DNA from: an uncultured Nioella sp.
Lineage (GTDB): Bacteria > Pseudomonadota > Alphaproteobacteria > Rhodobacterales > Rhodobacteraceae
Reading direction: 5' to 3'
Length of the DNA stretch: 64,000 nucleotides
NCBI GenBank assembly: GCA_947498125.1
Contig: CANMJH010000001.1
Span: 930,001-994,000 of the forward strand
The position numbers were made by a program, and so were the translations under genes. Positions 1 through 9,684 of the stretch are shown in pieces. The notes under the pieces were generated by a model. That model was given only the letters and a program-made list of their open reading frames with translations. It ran no database searches and had not been told where the DNA came from. Numbering within the stretch: the stretch's first letter is position 1; each line of letters begins with the position of its first letter.

Positions 1-1
1 C

Positions 2-559
2 ATGATGCTTGCCTCGGACGCGCTCAAAGTCGTTCCGACAACAATCCATATCGCGGTTGACGCGGTTCCAGCGGCCCTAACGGCGGATCTTTTGGCGGAA
101 ACCATCGAGATAACACAGGCCGCGCTGATCCGAGATTTTGGCGTCCCCGCCCCGCGTCTGGCCGTCGCTGGCCTTAATCCTCACGCGGGCGAAGGTGGCG
201 CGATGGGCACAGAAGAGATCGAACTTATCGCGCCTGTTCTTGAGGCTCTTCGCGCCAAAGGGTTTGATATTGACGGGCCGCGATCAGCCGACACGATGTT
301 TCATGATCGTGCCCGCGCTGGATATGACGCAGCCATTTGCATGTATCACGATCAGGCGCTGATCCCCATTAAGACGCTGGATTTTGACCGGGGCGTAAAT
401 GTTACGCTTGGCCTGCCCTTTATCAGAACCTCGCCTGATCATGGCACCGCCTTGGACATTGCCGGGCAAGGAATTGCCAGCGCAACCAGCATGATTGCAG
501 CGCTTGAAATGGCCGCGAAAATGGCCACGAACCGAGGGGCATTTCATGGCCGCGATTGA
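2..559 (+). CDS. pdxA: 4-hydroxythreonine-4-phosphate dehydrogenase PdxA (C-terminal part)
   Basis: Partial gene; its start lies before the window, so the first ATG here is internal. PdxA oxidises 4-phosphohydroxy-L-threonine in the DXP-dependent pyridoxal phosphate pathway. The 185 visible residues carry the family signatures [43 protein letters not shown] and DHGTALD, which hold the metal and substrate ligands. The gene overlaps the rsmA start by 14 bp, a common pdxA-rsmA arrangement that implies cotranslation. Confidence 0.95.
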   Translation: MMLASDALKVVPTTIHIAVDAVPAALTADLLAETIEITQAALIRDFGVPAPRLAVAGLNPHAGEGGAMGTEEIELIAPVLEALRAKGFDIDGPRSADTMFHDRARAGYDAAICMYHDQALIPIKTLDFDRGVNVTLGLPFIRTSPDHGTALDIAGQGIASATSMIAALEMAAKMATNRGAFHGRD

Positions 560-1388
560 TAGCTTACCACCCTTGCGAGATGTGATTGCAACCCATGAGC
601 TGAGCGCGAAAAAGGCGCTTGGGCAGAACTTCCTGCTTGATCTGAACTTAACCGCCAAGATTGCACGCTCTGCCGGGACGCTTACCGGTTCAGATATTCT
701 GGAGGTTGGACCCGGCCCCGGCGGGCTGACGCGCGGCTTATTGGCCGAAGGCGCGCGCCGGGTGGTCGCGATTGAAAAAGACCCGCGATGTTTGCCTGCA
801 TTGGCAGAAATCTCTGCGGCTTACCCAGGCCAACTTGAGGTGCTCAATGATGACGCGCTCGAGGTTGACTGGGCTGCCCATCTGACTCCACCAATCAAGG
901 TTGTTGCCAACCTGCCCTATAATGTCGGGACTGAATTGCTGGTGCGGTGGCTCACGCCAAAATCATGGCCGCCGCAATGGTCCAGCCTGACTTTGATGTT
1001 CCAAAAAGAGGTTGCCGAACGCATCGTGGCCAAGCCCGGCAGCAAAGCCTATGGCCGTCTGGCTGTGCTGGCGCAATGGCGCGCGGCGCCCCGCATTGTA
1101 TTGACCTTGCCGCCTGAGGCCTTCACCCCACCTCCCAAAATTCACTCGGCCGTTGTGCATATCGACGCGCTGGCCGAGCCGCGATTTGCGGCCGATCCCA
1201 AGACCTTGTCACATGTCGTTGCGACCGCCTTTAATCAGCGACGCAAAATGCTTCGTGCGGCCTTGAAACCGCTCGGCAAAGATATTGAAGATCGGATTGT
1301 TGCTGCGGGGCTAAAACCAACCGACCGGGCCGAACAGGTCCCGGTCGAAGGGTTTTGTGCCTTAGCCCGCGAAGTTGCCGCAAGCTAA
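546..1388 (+). CDS. rsmA: 16S rRNA dimethyladenosine transferase RsmA (KsgA)
   Basis: This SAM-dependent enzyme dimethylates the two adjacent adenines in the 3' terminal hairpin of 16S rRNA during 30S maturation. The 280-residue protein has ALGQNFL near residue 24, the SAM-binding motif [10 protein letters not shown] at 51-60 and the catalytic NLPY at 122-125, and its length is normal for the family. The reading frame is open upstream to 495, but ATG 546 is chosen because it gives the usual N terminus and a short overlap with pdxA. Confidence 0.96.
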   Translation: MAAIDSLPPLRDVIATHELSAKKALGQNFLLDLNLTAKIARSAGTLTGSDILEVGPGPGGLTRGLLAEGARRVVAIEKDPRCLPALAEISAAYPGQLEVLNDDALEVDWAAHLTPPIKVVANLPYNVGTELLVRWLTPKSWPPQWSSLTLMFQKEVAERIVAKPGSKAYGRLAVLAQWRAAPRIVLTLPPEAFTPPPKIHSAVVHIDALAEPRFAADPKTLSHVVATAFNQRRKMLRAALKPLGKDIEDRIVAAGLKPTDRAEQVPVEGFCALAREVAAS

Positions 1389-1399
1389 CACCATTTTGA

Positions 1400-1969
1400 T
1401 TACTCAGCGGCTTGCGTATCTTCGCTGCCGGCCTCTGGCGCTTCGCTCTTGGCGGTTTCGGCCGCTGGCTTACGCGGGGCACGGCGCGTGCGTGTACGCT
1501 TGGGTTTCGGCGCGGCTTCGGGCGTTTCCACTAAACCGCTATTGCTATCGGCACTGGTTTCAATTGGCTCGGAAAGACCCGGCTGATCGCCCGTTCCCGG
1601 CAGATCGCTTGCCACTTCTGGGGTTGCTTCGGCAGCAGCAGCGGCGGCGGCCTCTTCTTTGGCCTGACGCGCTTCGCGGGCCTGACGTTGCTGGGCTTCT
1701 TGTTCGGCGCGGCGCGCATCCTGCTCACGCTGCGCTTCGCCTAACAAACGGGTGTAATGTTCGGCATGCTGCTGAAAGTTTTCGGTCGCAACAGGATCAT
1801 TGGACAATTGCGCATCGCGCGCCAATTGATTGTATTTCTCAATGATTTGCTGCGGCGTGCCGCGCACTTTGCCCTCAGGGCCCGAGCTGTCAAAGACCCG
1901 GTTTACAATATTCCCAGAGGGACGGTTGCGGTTATTTTTGTTCCGCGAACGGTTTTTAGATGATCTCAT
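1400..1969 (-). CDS. DUF4167 family protein, probably nucleic-acid binding
   Basis: Convergent with rsmA, ending 11 bp from it. The N terminus is rich in Arg/Asn/Lys (about residues 1-20) and is followed by the conserved block NRVFDSSGPEGKVRGTPQQI, typical of the alphaproteobacterial DUF4167 family. Then come a Gln/Arg/Ala-rich segment likely to form a coiled coil, and an acidic and Pro/Ala tail broken by a basic KPKRTRTRRAPRK patch. ATG 1969 is chosen because the conserved basic N terminus begins there; the open frame runs on to 2053. No enzymatic motif is visible. The basic ends suggest RNA or DNA binding, which is inference. Confidence 0.85.
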   Translation of the reverse strand: MRSSKNRSRNKNNRNRPSGNIVNRVFDSSGPEGKVRGTPQQIIEKYNQLARDAQLSNDPVATENFQQHAEHYTRLLGEAQREQDARRAEQEAQQRQAREARQAKEEAAAAAAAEATPEVASDLPGTGDQPGLSEPIETSADSNSGLVETPEAAPKPKRTRTRRAPRKPAAETAKSEAPEAGSEDTQAAE

Positions 1970-2238
1970 AATCTTTTTTTCTATCCAGTTTTCCCGGGAC
2001 GAATGGTAGGACCCCAAGGTCTTTTGCAACGTCTCAGACACTGCCCTGATCATATTTATCGGATATCCAAGCCTGTAACGATTTTCATTAAGATGAGGAT
2101 AAACCGCGGGGGATTGGAGAATTTCCCAATCCGCGTCCGCCCTGTTTTTTACACATAGGTATTTGCAGAAAACAAGGGCAAAGAACTCAAAGATCGCGGT
2201 TTTTTAACGCAAGATGCAGATTTTCGCCGATTGAGTAC

Positions 2239-3078
2239 CTATTGAGGGGCGCGGGCAATGACTACGCGGTCCCTGTCATCAAAATCGGGTTTGATGGCAA
2301 TCAATTCAAGTCCCGCGGCTTTGGCTAGGTCAGACACCGCTTGGCCTTGGTTCGGGCCAATCTCGACCATCACATATCCCCCCGGCGTCAAATGGGCGGC
2401 GCAGTTGCTATAAATTTGACGATAAGCGCCAAGCCCATCCCCTTGATCTGTCAGCGCCATATGTGGATCGTGGTTTTTGACCTCGGGCGATAACGCATCC
2501 ATTTCGTCCAGCGCGATATAGGGCGGGTTCGAAAGGATCAGGGGAAATTGACCGCTGATATCAGCAAACCAATTTGACATTTGGCAGGAGAGTCGGGCCT
2601 CGACACCATGCCGCGCGGCATTGGATCTGGCTGTTTCAAGGCATTCTGGGCTGATGTCCGCCGCCAACGCGCGCGCATTTGGCCATTCCGCCAGCAACGT
2701 TATCGGAATGATCCCAGTGCCCGTACCAAGATCCAGAAGATCAGAGACTGGCCCAATTTCTAGGGCCGCTGCGATCAAGATCTCGGTTTCTGGGCGCGGA
2801 TCAAGAGTATCCGCCGTGACCGCAAAATCGCGTCCCCAAAAAGCGCGCAAACCAAGGATCTTAGAGACAGGTTCACGGACGATCCGTCTTGCAATGTATT
2901 CTTCTACAAGAGCCATCTCAGCCGCATTCACGGTGCGATCCGGTTCCAACGCGATTTTCATTGGGGCGATGTTCAACGCTGCTGCTACAAGTGCGCGGGC
3001 ATCGCGCGGCGCGCCGTCGATCCCTGCGGCTGACAACTTAGCCGAGGCGTCAGCCAATACGCAGCGAAGCGCTGTCAT
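2239..3078 (-). CDS. prmC: Peptide chain release factor N5-glutamine methyltransferase PrmC
   Basis: PrmC methylates the Gln of the GGQ loop in release factors, raising termination efficiency. The 279-residue protein has PRPETE at 94-99, the SAM motif DLGTGTG at 116-122 and the catalytic NPPY at 184-187. Its start overlaps the stop of prfA by 4 bp (ATGA), so it is translated with its own substrate, RF1. The roughly 270 bp downstream, before the DUF4167 gene, show no gene. Confidence 0.96.
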   Translation of the reverse strand: MTALRCVLADASAKLSAAGIDGAPRDARALVAAALNIAPMKIALEPDRTVNAAEMALVEEYIARRIVREPVSKILGLRAFWGRDFAVTADTLDPRPETEILIAAALEIGPVSDLLDLGTGTGIIPITLLAEWPNARALAADISPECLETARSNAARHGVEARLSCQMSNWFADISGQFPLILSNPPYIALDEMDALSPEVKNHDPHMALTDQGDGLGAYRQIYSNCAAHLTPGGYVMVEIGPNQGQAVSDLAKAAGLELIAIKPDFDDRDRVVIARAPQ

Positions 3079-4127
3079 TCCATTTCGGCCAGCGCACGGG
3101 CCTGATCATCTGCGGCCAGCGCGTCAACAAGCTCGTCCAGATCACCGGCAATAACTTGATCCAGCTTATAAAGTGTCAGGTTGATCCGGTGATCAGAGAC
3201 GCGGCCCTGCGGGAAGTTATAGGTCCGAATACGCTCGGACCGGTCGCCTGATCCAACTTGCGCCTTACGATCAGCGGCCCGTTCATCCGCCGCGCGCTGG
3301 CGTTCCTGATCATAAAGCCGCGTGCGCAAGACGGTCATGGCAATCTCGCGGTTGCGGTGTTGGGATTTTTCAGAGGACACCACGACGATCCCAGATGGAA
3401 TATGGGTGATCCGAACAGCGGAATCCGTGGTGTTCACATGCTGCCCGCCAGCGCCCGAGGCCCGCATTGTATCAATTCTGATGTCCTGCGCGGGAATGTC
3501 GATGTCAACATCTTCGGCTTCTGGCAATACCGCGACGGTCGCCGCCGAGGTGTGGATGCGCCCGCCGGATTCTGTGGTTGGCACGCGCTGCACACGGTGC
3601 ACCCCACTTTCATATTTCAGCCGCGCAAAAACGCCCTCACCATGGATATTTGCCACAACTTCTTTCACGCCGCCAAGCTCGGTCTCTTGGCTTTCGATAA
3701 TATCGAATTTCCAGCCTTGGGTCTCAGAGTAGCGGTGATACATCCGTAAAAGATCGCCTGCAAAAAGCGCCGCCTCATCGCCGCCCGTGCCGGGGCGGAT
3801 TTCAATTATGGCAGACCGCGCATCCGCGGCATCTTTTGGCAAAAGCGCAATTTGCAAATCTTGCTCGGCGACGGGCAATGCCTGACGCAGACGCGGCAAT
3901 TCTTCTGCTGCAAGTTCGGCCATTTCGGGATCATCCATCATCAGCTCGGCCTCTTCGAGGTCCGAAAGGATCTGGCGATATTCGGCGATTTGGTCGGTCA
4001 CAGGTTTCAGCTCGGAATATTCCCGGCTGATCGCAGCGATTTCCGATGCGTCAGGGGCCGAGTTCAACCGCGCCTCGAGGAACTCGAAACGGTCGACAAT
4101 CTGTTGAAGGCGCTCTTGCGTGATCAT
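3075..4127 (-). CDS. prfA: Peptide chain release factor 1
   Basis: RF1 recognises UAA and UAG in the ribosomal A site and triggers peptidyl-tRNA hydrolysis. The 350-residue protein has the PxT-type anticodon motif as PTT at 183-185 (in [11 protein letters not shown]) and the GGQ motif at 227-229 (GAGGQHVN). The frame is open to 4325, but ATG 4127 ([10 protein letters not shown]) gives the family's normal N terminus. It lies downstream of the pxp operon on the same strand, about 230 bp away, and is coupled to prmC. Confidence 0.96.
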   Translation of the reverse strand: MITQERLQQIVDRFEFLEARLNSAPDASEIAAISREYSELKPVTDQIAEYRQILSDLEEAELMMDDPEMAELAAEELPRLRQALPVAEQDLQIALLPKDAADARSAIIEIRPGTGGDEAALFAGDLLRMYHRYSETQGWKFDIIESQETELGGVKEVVANIHGEGVFARLKYESGVHRVQRVPTTESGGRIHTSAATVAVLPEAEDVDIDIPAQDIRIDTMRASGAGGQHVNTTDSAVRITHIPSGIVVVSSEKSQHRNREIAMTVLRTRLYDQERQRAADERAADRKAQVGSGDRSERIRTYNFPQGRVSDHRINLTLYKLDQVIAGDLDELVDALAADDQARALAEME

Positions 4128-4360
4128 GGGGGCTGGTGTGACGCGCAAGTTGAAGGGCGTCAAGGGTTTGGCGCGGTGTTTTGGGGGCGGAGGCTGCCTT
4201 GCACCGGGCCCAGCCAATGCGGCGGGAAAGGCGCATTTTATGTGGCCTCGGGGCAAGGCAGGCCTCCTGCACAGACCCGCCGCGCGCATGGGGGGATCAA
4301 ACGAATCGGGTGTGCCGTCCCACAATCGCAGGCAAATGATTCTAGTTCATGACAGAGGGG

Positions 4361-5128
4361 TTAATCTGGCAGGGGCCGGCACAGAGAAACGCCAGACGCC
4401 ATCAGTTTGCGTCGCACGGCCCGCGCAATTTCCAGTGCGCCGGGTGTATCACCGTGTAGACAAATGGTATCGATCCGCGCCGGAATACGCGCGCCGCTTT
4501 CTGCAATTATCGCGTTTTCGGTGACCATAGCGGCGATCCGTGTGGCCGCATGATCGGCATCATGGATGACCGCACCGGGCAAACGCCGGTCAACCAAAGT
4601 TGCGTCGTCATTATAGGCGCGATCTGCAAAAATCTCACCGGCGATACGCGCGCCAAGCGCCTCTGCTGCGCGTTCCTGCGCGGTGCCAGAGAGAACGAAT
4701 AAAATTAAGTCAGGATCGACGGATAACGCCGCCTCGTAGCACCCTTTGGCCATCGCCTCATCGCGCGCGCAATCATTGGCCAGCGCGCCGTGTAATTTGA
4801 CATGCCGTACCGAGGCCCCTTTGGCAGCCGCGATGCCTTTGAGCGCTCCAATTTGATAGCGGATCGCTTCTTGCAGGTCAGCCATAGACATATCCATATG
4901 ACGCCGCCCAAAGCCTTGCAGATCCGGATAGCCGGGATGCGCGCCAATCGCGACATTGTTTTCCATTGCGTGTTCGATTGACCTGGCCATCGTGCTGGGA
5001 TCACCGGCATGAAACCCGCATGCCAGATTGGCCGAGGTTATGACGGTCAAGACGGCGCTGTCTTCGCCCATGACCCAAGGGCCAAAGCTTTCGCCCATAT
5101 CCGCATTCAGATCAATTGACTGTGCCAT
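4361..5128 (-). CDS. pxpA: 5-oxoprolinase subunit A (LamB/YcsF family)
   Basis: With PxpB and PxpC it hydrolyses 5-oxo-L-proline (pyroglutamate), a damage product of glutamine and glutamate, to glutamate using ATP. The 255-residue protein shows the family signature LNADMGESFGPW at the N terminus, then ANLACGFHAGDP and GAHPGYPD. It is the third gene of a compact pxpB-pxpC-pxpA operon, 5 bp after pxpC. Confidence 0.94.
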   Translation of the reverse strand: MAQSIDLNADMGESFGPWVMGEDSAVLTVITSANLACGFHAGDPSTMARSIEHAMENNVAIGAHPGYPDLQGFGRRHMDMSMADLQEAIRYQIGALKGIAAAKGASVRHVKLHGALANDCARDEAMAKGCYEAALSVDPDLILFVLSGTAQERAAEALGARIAGEIFADRAYNDDATLVDRRLPGAVIHDADHAATRIAAMVTENAIIAESGARIPARIDTICLHGDTPGALEIARAVRRKLMASGVSLCRPLPD

Positions 5129-5133
5129 CGGCC

Positions 5134-6153
5134 TTATCCCCAGTTTTCATCATCATGGGCCGAGATCATGCCGCCGACAAGCTGATGGGCCAGCAGATCC
5201 GCCATGTCAGACGGATTACGCACCGCCGCTTGGCACCGCGCTGGTAGGGCGGACCGATAGACCTGAACCGCTTTTCGCGCAGCAAGGGCCGCATTGCGAT
5301 CAATGAAGGCAAAGCGCAGGGTTGTGCCCGGCGCCGCTTGGGCCACTTTGACCAAATCTGCGGAAATGACCGTGGCAATGCGAGGATACCCCCCCGCAGT
5401 TTGGCATTCCCCCAGCAACACATAAGGCTCGCCCGTGCCCACCAATTGGATATCTCCGGGTATGATGGTTTCTGACAAGATCGTGCGCCCTGCCTCGCTT
5501 TCAAAGCGATCGCCGCCCGCGTCAAGACGCGCGCCCATACGGTTGGCATCTTGCGTCTTTGCGAAAATGCCAGCTTCAAACCGAGCAATTGTTCCGGCGT
5601 CAAAGGCGCTGATCTGAACTGACGGCAGCACACGAATCAAACCACCCTGAAATCGGTCCTCGACCGGTAGGGTCAGACCATCGCCCTGCCCCGATGCCTG
5701 CGCAGTGAACTGATCGCCAGCGTGAAGCGCGCCAACCAGACCCGCAGCAAGATGCGCCCCGCGCGCGCCCATAACTTCAGGCGCAGTCAGCCCTTTGACG
5801 GATAAATAGCCATAAATTCCAACTTGCGCCGTGCCGATGGTCAGCTCTGCACCTTTTGGCAGAATATGCGTGCCATTCCAGATCACAGATCGCCCGTCGA
5901 TTTTTGCTTGCATGGGCGCGCCGGTCAGAGCGATCAAAAGATCGCCGCCATCTGCGCGAAACCGTCCGCCAACGCCTGCCATTTCAATCGCAAGTGCCTC
6001 GTCAGACGGTGTCTTTAATAGGGCGCTTGCCTCGGCCAAGGCCAGTCCATCCATCGCGCCGCCACGCGACAGACCTTGCGCCAAATAACCGGGACGCCCC
6101 CAATCTTGCAGACACATTCCCGGGCTGGCCGAAAGGACATGCAATTGCGCCAT
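5134..6153 (-). CDS. pxpC: 5-oxoprolinase subunit C (biotin-dependent carboxylase-like)
   Basis: This is the PxpC/KipA-like subunit of the bacterial 5-oxoprolinase. The 339 residues begin with GMCLQDWGRPGYLAQGLSRG, the family's N-terminal motif, and contain LTGAPMQAKIDG and LLGECQTAGGYPRIATV. The ATG overlaps the pxpB stop by one base (TAATG), indicating translational coupling. Family names such as 'urea amidolyase-related' or 'allophanate hydrolase subunit 2' refer to the same fold; the pxpA neighbour settles the role. Confidence 0.93.
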   Translation of the reverse strand: MAQLHVLSASPGMCLQDWGRPGYLAQGLSRGGAMDGLALAEASALLKTPSDEALAIEMAGVGGRFRADGGDLLIALTGAPMQAKIDGRSVIWNGTHILPKGAELTIGTAQVGIYGYLSVKGLTAPEVMGARGAHLAAGLVGALHAGDQFTAQASGQGDGLTLPVEDRFQGGLIRVLPSVQISAFDAGTIARFEAGIFAKTQDANRMGARLDAGGDRFESEAGRTILSETIIPGDIQLVGTGEPYVLLGECQTAGGYPRIATVISADLVKVAQAAPGTTLRFAFIDRNAALAARKAVQVYRSALPARCQAAVRNPSDMADLLAHQLVGGMISAHDDENWG

Positions 6154-6893
6154 TACGCCTGACCTTTTGCATAGGCGAGCGCCTGCCCGGCCTGAAACGC
6201 CGCCCGCGCTGCATCAAACTCAGAGGCGGTGGCGGGTTGAAAAATCACTTGATCGCCAGGGTTCAACACGAACGGCATGTCTGTATGGGGTGTGAACGGC
6301 AAAAGGCTGGTGCGACCAATCCAGCTCCAGCCCGTTTTCGACGGGCGCGGGAAGACAACAATTTGCCGAATTGCAAGGCCAAGCGCACCTTCGGGAAGGA
6401 ATGCCGATAATTCCGGACGGCGCGGCATGTCAAAACTTTCGCCAAGCCACCCCAGATAAGGCAGCCCCGGCGCAAATCCAATTGTAAGGACGGTTAGGGG
6501 CGCGGCTGAAATCTCGGCGATCAGATCCGCCTCGGAGCGGCCAATGTAAGCCGCAAGGTCAGGCAATTGCGGCCCATCATCGCCGCCAAACAGCGTCGGA
6601 ACCCGCCAAACCCGAGAGTTGCTTTGCACAGGCCCAGCCCACTCTTCCGCCGAAAGACGCGTTTCAATGCCCTTGCGCAGTTGTTCGATAGAAACAGTAT
6701 CGGGATCGAACCGAAGAAAAACCGATTGAAGCGAAACCGAGCTTTCTTGGACACCGGCCACTGGCTCGGCCTTAAGACTGGCGCGCAATCTATTCGCTGC
6801 GGCATTGGGTTCTAAAGCTGCCCCTGCCCCAAACGTGACAAGCAGCCCGTCCTCTCCCATTTCTCGCAACGTGGCGCCGCGCGGCCCTGCCAT
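6153..6893 (-). CDS. pxpB: 5-oxoprolinase subunit B (KipI-like)
   Basis: First gene of the pxpBCA operon. The 246-residue protein carries the KipI/PxpB signature IGFAPGLPYLGW followed by a conserved PRRPE and a GWSWIGRT segment. In Bacillus the homolog KipI also inhibits a sporulation kinase, but here, next to pxpC and pxpA, the 5-oxoprolinase role fits best. The 142 bp upstream separate it from the tRNA-Thr gene and should hold its promoter; no clear site was identified. Confidence 0.92.
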   Translation of the reverse strand: MAGPRGATLREMGEDGLLVTFGAGAALEPNAAANRLRASLKAEPVAGVQESSVSLQSVFLRFDPDTVSIEQLRKGIETRLSAEEWAGPVQSNSRVWRVPTLFGGDDGPQLPDLAAYIGRSEADLIAEISAAPLTVLTIGFAPGLPYLGWLGESFDMPRRPELSAFLPEGALGLAIRQIVVFPRPSKTGWSWIGRTSLLPFTPHTDMPFVLNPGDQVIFQPATASEFDAARAAFQAGQALAYAKGQA

Positions 6894-7035
6894 AACCTGT
6901 CTCGAATGTCCTTAACGTCAGTGCCCTATCGTGATGGGCTTTGCGGCGCGATGCAACCCAACTGCCCGAGACGAAATTTCTCGAAATATCCCGATTGCGC
7001 TTTCGAAACGAACCCGCTAAATCACCTTCTTGAGT

Positions 7036-7111
7036 GCCGGTCTAGCTCAGCTGGTAGAGCGTTTGATTTGTAATCAAGGGGTCGGGGGTTCGAGTCCCTC
7101 GACCGGCACCA
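7036..7111 (+). tRNA. tRNA-Thr (anticodon UGU)
   Basis: A 76-nt cloverleaf. The acceptor arm GCCGGTC pairs with GACCGGC (7036-7042 with 7101-7107), CCA is encoded at 7109-7111, the D arm contains AGCTCAGCTGGTAGAGC, and the T arm contains GGGTTCGAGTCCC. The anticodon loop reads TTTGTAA with TGT at 7069-7071, which decodes ACA. A T-rich tract follows at about 7112-7140. It stands at the left edge of the accessory sugar block. Confidence 0.97.
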
Positions 7112-7543
7112 CTTTCCTCCTTTTTTCTTTTAATTTTGTTGCACTAGTCGACGACATGTCGAGTTAACCCACCTTTTGGGCCACCCTCGTAACCGTGCTG
7201 CATTTCCCTGAACATACACTGATTCAGCCTAGGCTTTTGTCATACCTAGGGGCATCGCGATGGTCTTCGACTATGGAGAGATAGAGTTCAAACACTTTCA
7301 GAGCGCTCGCTCCAAGAGTTGGTCCTCTCCCCCACAACATGTCGCATGGCGGCAGAAGGCAGTCCAATACTCCATCAAAATCGTTCGAAAACGCGATCTC
7401 GTACGTTGAGACGGCGCAAAACGTCGCCGTTCGGCCGCAAGACATGTAGAACATCCTTAAGCACTACGAAATTGACCGGGCCGCAATGCGGGGTGACAAA
7501 GGGGTTGGCTCGGTATGGCGCATAAAGCAACGAGGATACCGAC
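7112..7543. other. Intergenic region upstream of the AraC-type gene
   Basis: No convincing gene. Short open frames occur on both strands but lack ribosome sites and recognisable motifs. Just after the tRNA is a T-rich stretch that may aid termination. Two CCTAGG hexamers lie 17 bp apart at 7228 and 7245; their meaning is unknown. The promoter of the downstream regulator should lie here. Confidence 0.5.
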
Positions 7544-8617
7544 ATGACTTCCATTCCCGTGGTGTGGCTTATTTCAATCTTTGCGCTGCTATTGGCCGCG
7601 ATCATTGCTCGTCTGGTTCGGATGCCGGTGTTTGCAAGGATGTGCTTCTGCTTTGGATTGTTCTCAATTTCTGTTGTCACCGTTTTTGTCGGGGTTCGGT
7701 TTCAATTCAATGATCCAGCTTTCATCGTTTTGCAGCCGTATCTTGCCGTGACTATGGCCCCGGCACTTTGGCTGGGCTTTCACACACTCACGACGCAGAC
7801 GGGCATTCCGGGAACTGGCATCGTGCAAGGTCTGGCGGGCTTCGTTGTCGCCGCATGGGTGATCATTACCTTGCCCTACCCTTGGACGGCGACTGCGTCG
7901 GTTATTCTCGTCAACACCTTGCTTAGTGCGCGTCTGGCCTGCCTTTTGCGCCTGCCCGCTGAAAGGTTCGTCCATATCGCACCGCAGGCGTTTCCCAAGT
8001 TGCGCATCGCGCTTTTTGGTTGTTTGGCGTTCCTAGTGCTTTTGATCGTCATCGATATCAGTGTTCTGGGCACATTCCTGACCGCCGGCGAGGCGCAGGC
8101 CATGGCTTTGCTGTCTGATGCTGCTGTGATGGGTGTCATCGCGATCTCGCTCGGGGTCGCCGCGGGCCTATCGCTTTTGGCCGGGACAGGCCCTCCGATC
8201 GAAGACCAAGCACAAGTCGAGGCCCGGCCCTTGGAAGAAGATCACGCGGTTTTTGCCCGGCTTGACGCCTTGATGAGGCAGACCACCCTTTTTCGAGACC
8301 CGGAACTCACCGTTGCCCGCCTTGGGCGGCGCTTGGGAGTACCGGCGCGATCGGTGTCCTCGGCGGTGAATCGCGTGACCGGAGAAAACACGTCCCGCTA
8401 CATCAATGCATTGCGCGTGCAACATGCTGCCCATCTTTTGGAGAATTCGAGCCTTCCAGTGACGGACGTGATGCTGGAGTCGGGCTTCATCAGCAAATCA
8501 AGTTTCAATACAGAGTTTCGCCGGATCACCGGCACAACGCCGTCGGAGCACCGAAAATCACACAGTCCTGGTTCTTCAGAAGTCCGAAAACACGCATCCA
8601 AACGTTCGAATTCGTGA
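7544..8617 (+). CDS. Membrane-anchored AraC-family transcriptional regulator
   Basis: The 357-residue protein has two parts. Residues 1 to about 215 contain about seven hydrophobic segments, a membrane sensor-like domain. Residues from about 235 to 340 form an AraC-type double helix-turn-helix: LTVARLGRRLGVPARSVSSA, then SRYINALRVQHAAHLL, DVMLESGFISKSSFNTEFRR and TGTTPSEHR. A GAGG-type ribosome site precedes ATG 7544. Membrane-bound AraC regulators are known; the signal is not predictable here. The next gene, on the same strand 89 bp away, encodes a secreted protein and may be its target or signal partner (inference). Confidence 0.85.
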   Translation: MTSIPVVWLISIFALLLAAIIARLVRMPVFARMCFCFGLFSISVVTVFVGVRFQFNDPAFIVLQPYLAVTMAPALWLGFHTLTTQTGIPGTGIVQGLAGFVVAAWVIITLPYPWTATASVILVNTLLSARLACLLRLPAERFVHIAPQAFPKLRIALFGCLAFLVLLIVIDISVLGTFLTAGEAQAMALLSDAAVMGVIAISLGVAAGLSLLAGTGPPIEDQAQVEARPLEEDHAVFARLDALMRQTTLFRDPELTVARLGRRLGVPARSVSSAVNRVTGENTSRYINALRVQHAAHLLENSSLPVTDVMLESGFISKSSFNTEFRRITGTTPSEHRKSHSPGSSEVRKHASKRSNS

Positions 8618-8706
8618 ATTAGGGCGCGCTGCGTTGCCCGATGTCCTTTGTCCTATGTGACGCCCTCAATGTCGGGGGCGATGACAAAGCAAAGGAATAG
8701 ATACCG

Positions 8707-9222
8707 ATGACACAATTTTCAGAACCAACCCGCCGCGCAGGCAAATGCATAATATTGGCGGCCGCGGTTGCCCTTACGGGCTTTTCGACACAACTCGCAG
8801 CTCAAGATGTAGGTGTCCACCGCGCTGTAATTACGATTCCGAACCCGCGTACGGCCAACTTGTTGCAGTTGCGCGGGCTTGGCGGACGGGGCACGGCGCT
8901 CATCCAGATCGGCGAGACCTGTCACAGCTTACGGGTACGTTTCGTCGCCGGCGATTTTTCGGGAGCGAGCATTGATGTTCGGCGAACCGGTCCCATCGTC
9001 ATCGAACTAAGGGATCCGCAAACCGTGGTTGCGCTTTTGAACGGGGAGGACATCGTCAGTGACGAAACCGCAGGCATCGTCATCCATTCTGGCCTTTCTG
9101 CAGAAACCGGGTTTGTCGTCAATCCGGGCCGCAATATCTCGGCAGATCTTTTCGGCGCGCAGGCTTCGGGCATTCCTTGTGACGCCCAAGACGAAAGCCC
9201 GGCACCGGGAACGGGCGGCTGA
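8707..9222 (+). CDS. Small secreted protein of unknown function
   Basis: The family was not recognised. The 171 residues start with a basic stretch and a hydrophobic core (CIILAAAVALTGF) and a likely cleavage site near TQLAAQD, so the protein should be exported. The mature part is rich in beta-strand-like segments and has two cysteines (GETCHSL and GIPCDAQ) that could form a disulfide. The tail is Pro/Gly-rich. An AAAGGAATAG ribosome site precedes the ATG. It follows the AraC-type gene on the same strand; a functional link is only inferred. Confidence 0.7.
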   Translation: MTQFSEPTRRAGKCIILAAAVALTGFSTQLAAQDVGVHRAVITIPNPRTANLLQLRGLGGRGTALIQIGETCHSLRVRFVAGDFSGASIDVRRTGPIVIELRDPQTVVALLNGEDIVSDETAGIVIHSGLSAETGFVVNPGRNISADLFGAQASGIPCDAQDESPAPGTGG

Positions 9223-9684
9223 CCGCCCCTGAAACTCAGTCTTCAGCCTACCGCGCTTTGCTGATCATTGGTTGCGTTAAGTCAAATGACAATGCGGCAG
9301 ACGGCAGCGTAATTGTATGGGTCGCTCACTCCAAAGAGTTTTCAAAATGATGAAAAGAATTCGACCAAGTATATCGGAAGGATCGCAATCTGCGCGGCAT
9401 TGATCAGTGCTTCAATCTATAAGTTAATGATCAATGCCACGTGCGCCCATATCAAGGATGTCTCCGGGCTCATCCCCTTTGATGTTCCGCCCCTCGCGTA
9501 TCCTCGGCAAAGGAGTTGCTTGCCGATTAGTCTGCAGTACGCGTTGCGTGAAATGGCGATCAGCGCATTCAGATAAAGAACGGAAAACAGATATTCACGG
9601 TCAAAAGGCGACCGTAAGAACATAAAAACAAAGGCCATCGTCCTAAACGGTCTTAGCGTCGCTCAAAGAAAATAAGGTCAGAGA
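9223..9684. other. Gene-free stretch between a secreted protein and a lactonase
   Basis: Short open frames (for example 9313-9576 on + and 9417-9638 on -) have atypical composition, no convincing ribosome site and no motif. No terminator with a T-run was identified, although the flanking genes converge here. Nothing further is supported. Confidence 0.4.

Noticed and set aside
4120-4524. Open frame of 134 codons on the plus strand across the prfA start and the pxpA end
   Set aside because: Antisense to prfA and pxpA, no ribosome site and no recognisable domain; a high-GC shadow.
7228-7250. Two CCTAGG hexamers after tRNA-Thr as an attachment or operator site
   Set aside because: Only 6-bp self-complementary words at a spacing with no other symmetry; could be chance.
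9313-9576. 87-codon open frame in the gap before the lactonase
   Set aside because: No convincing start or motif, and composition unlike its neighbours.
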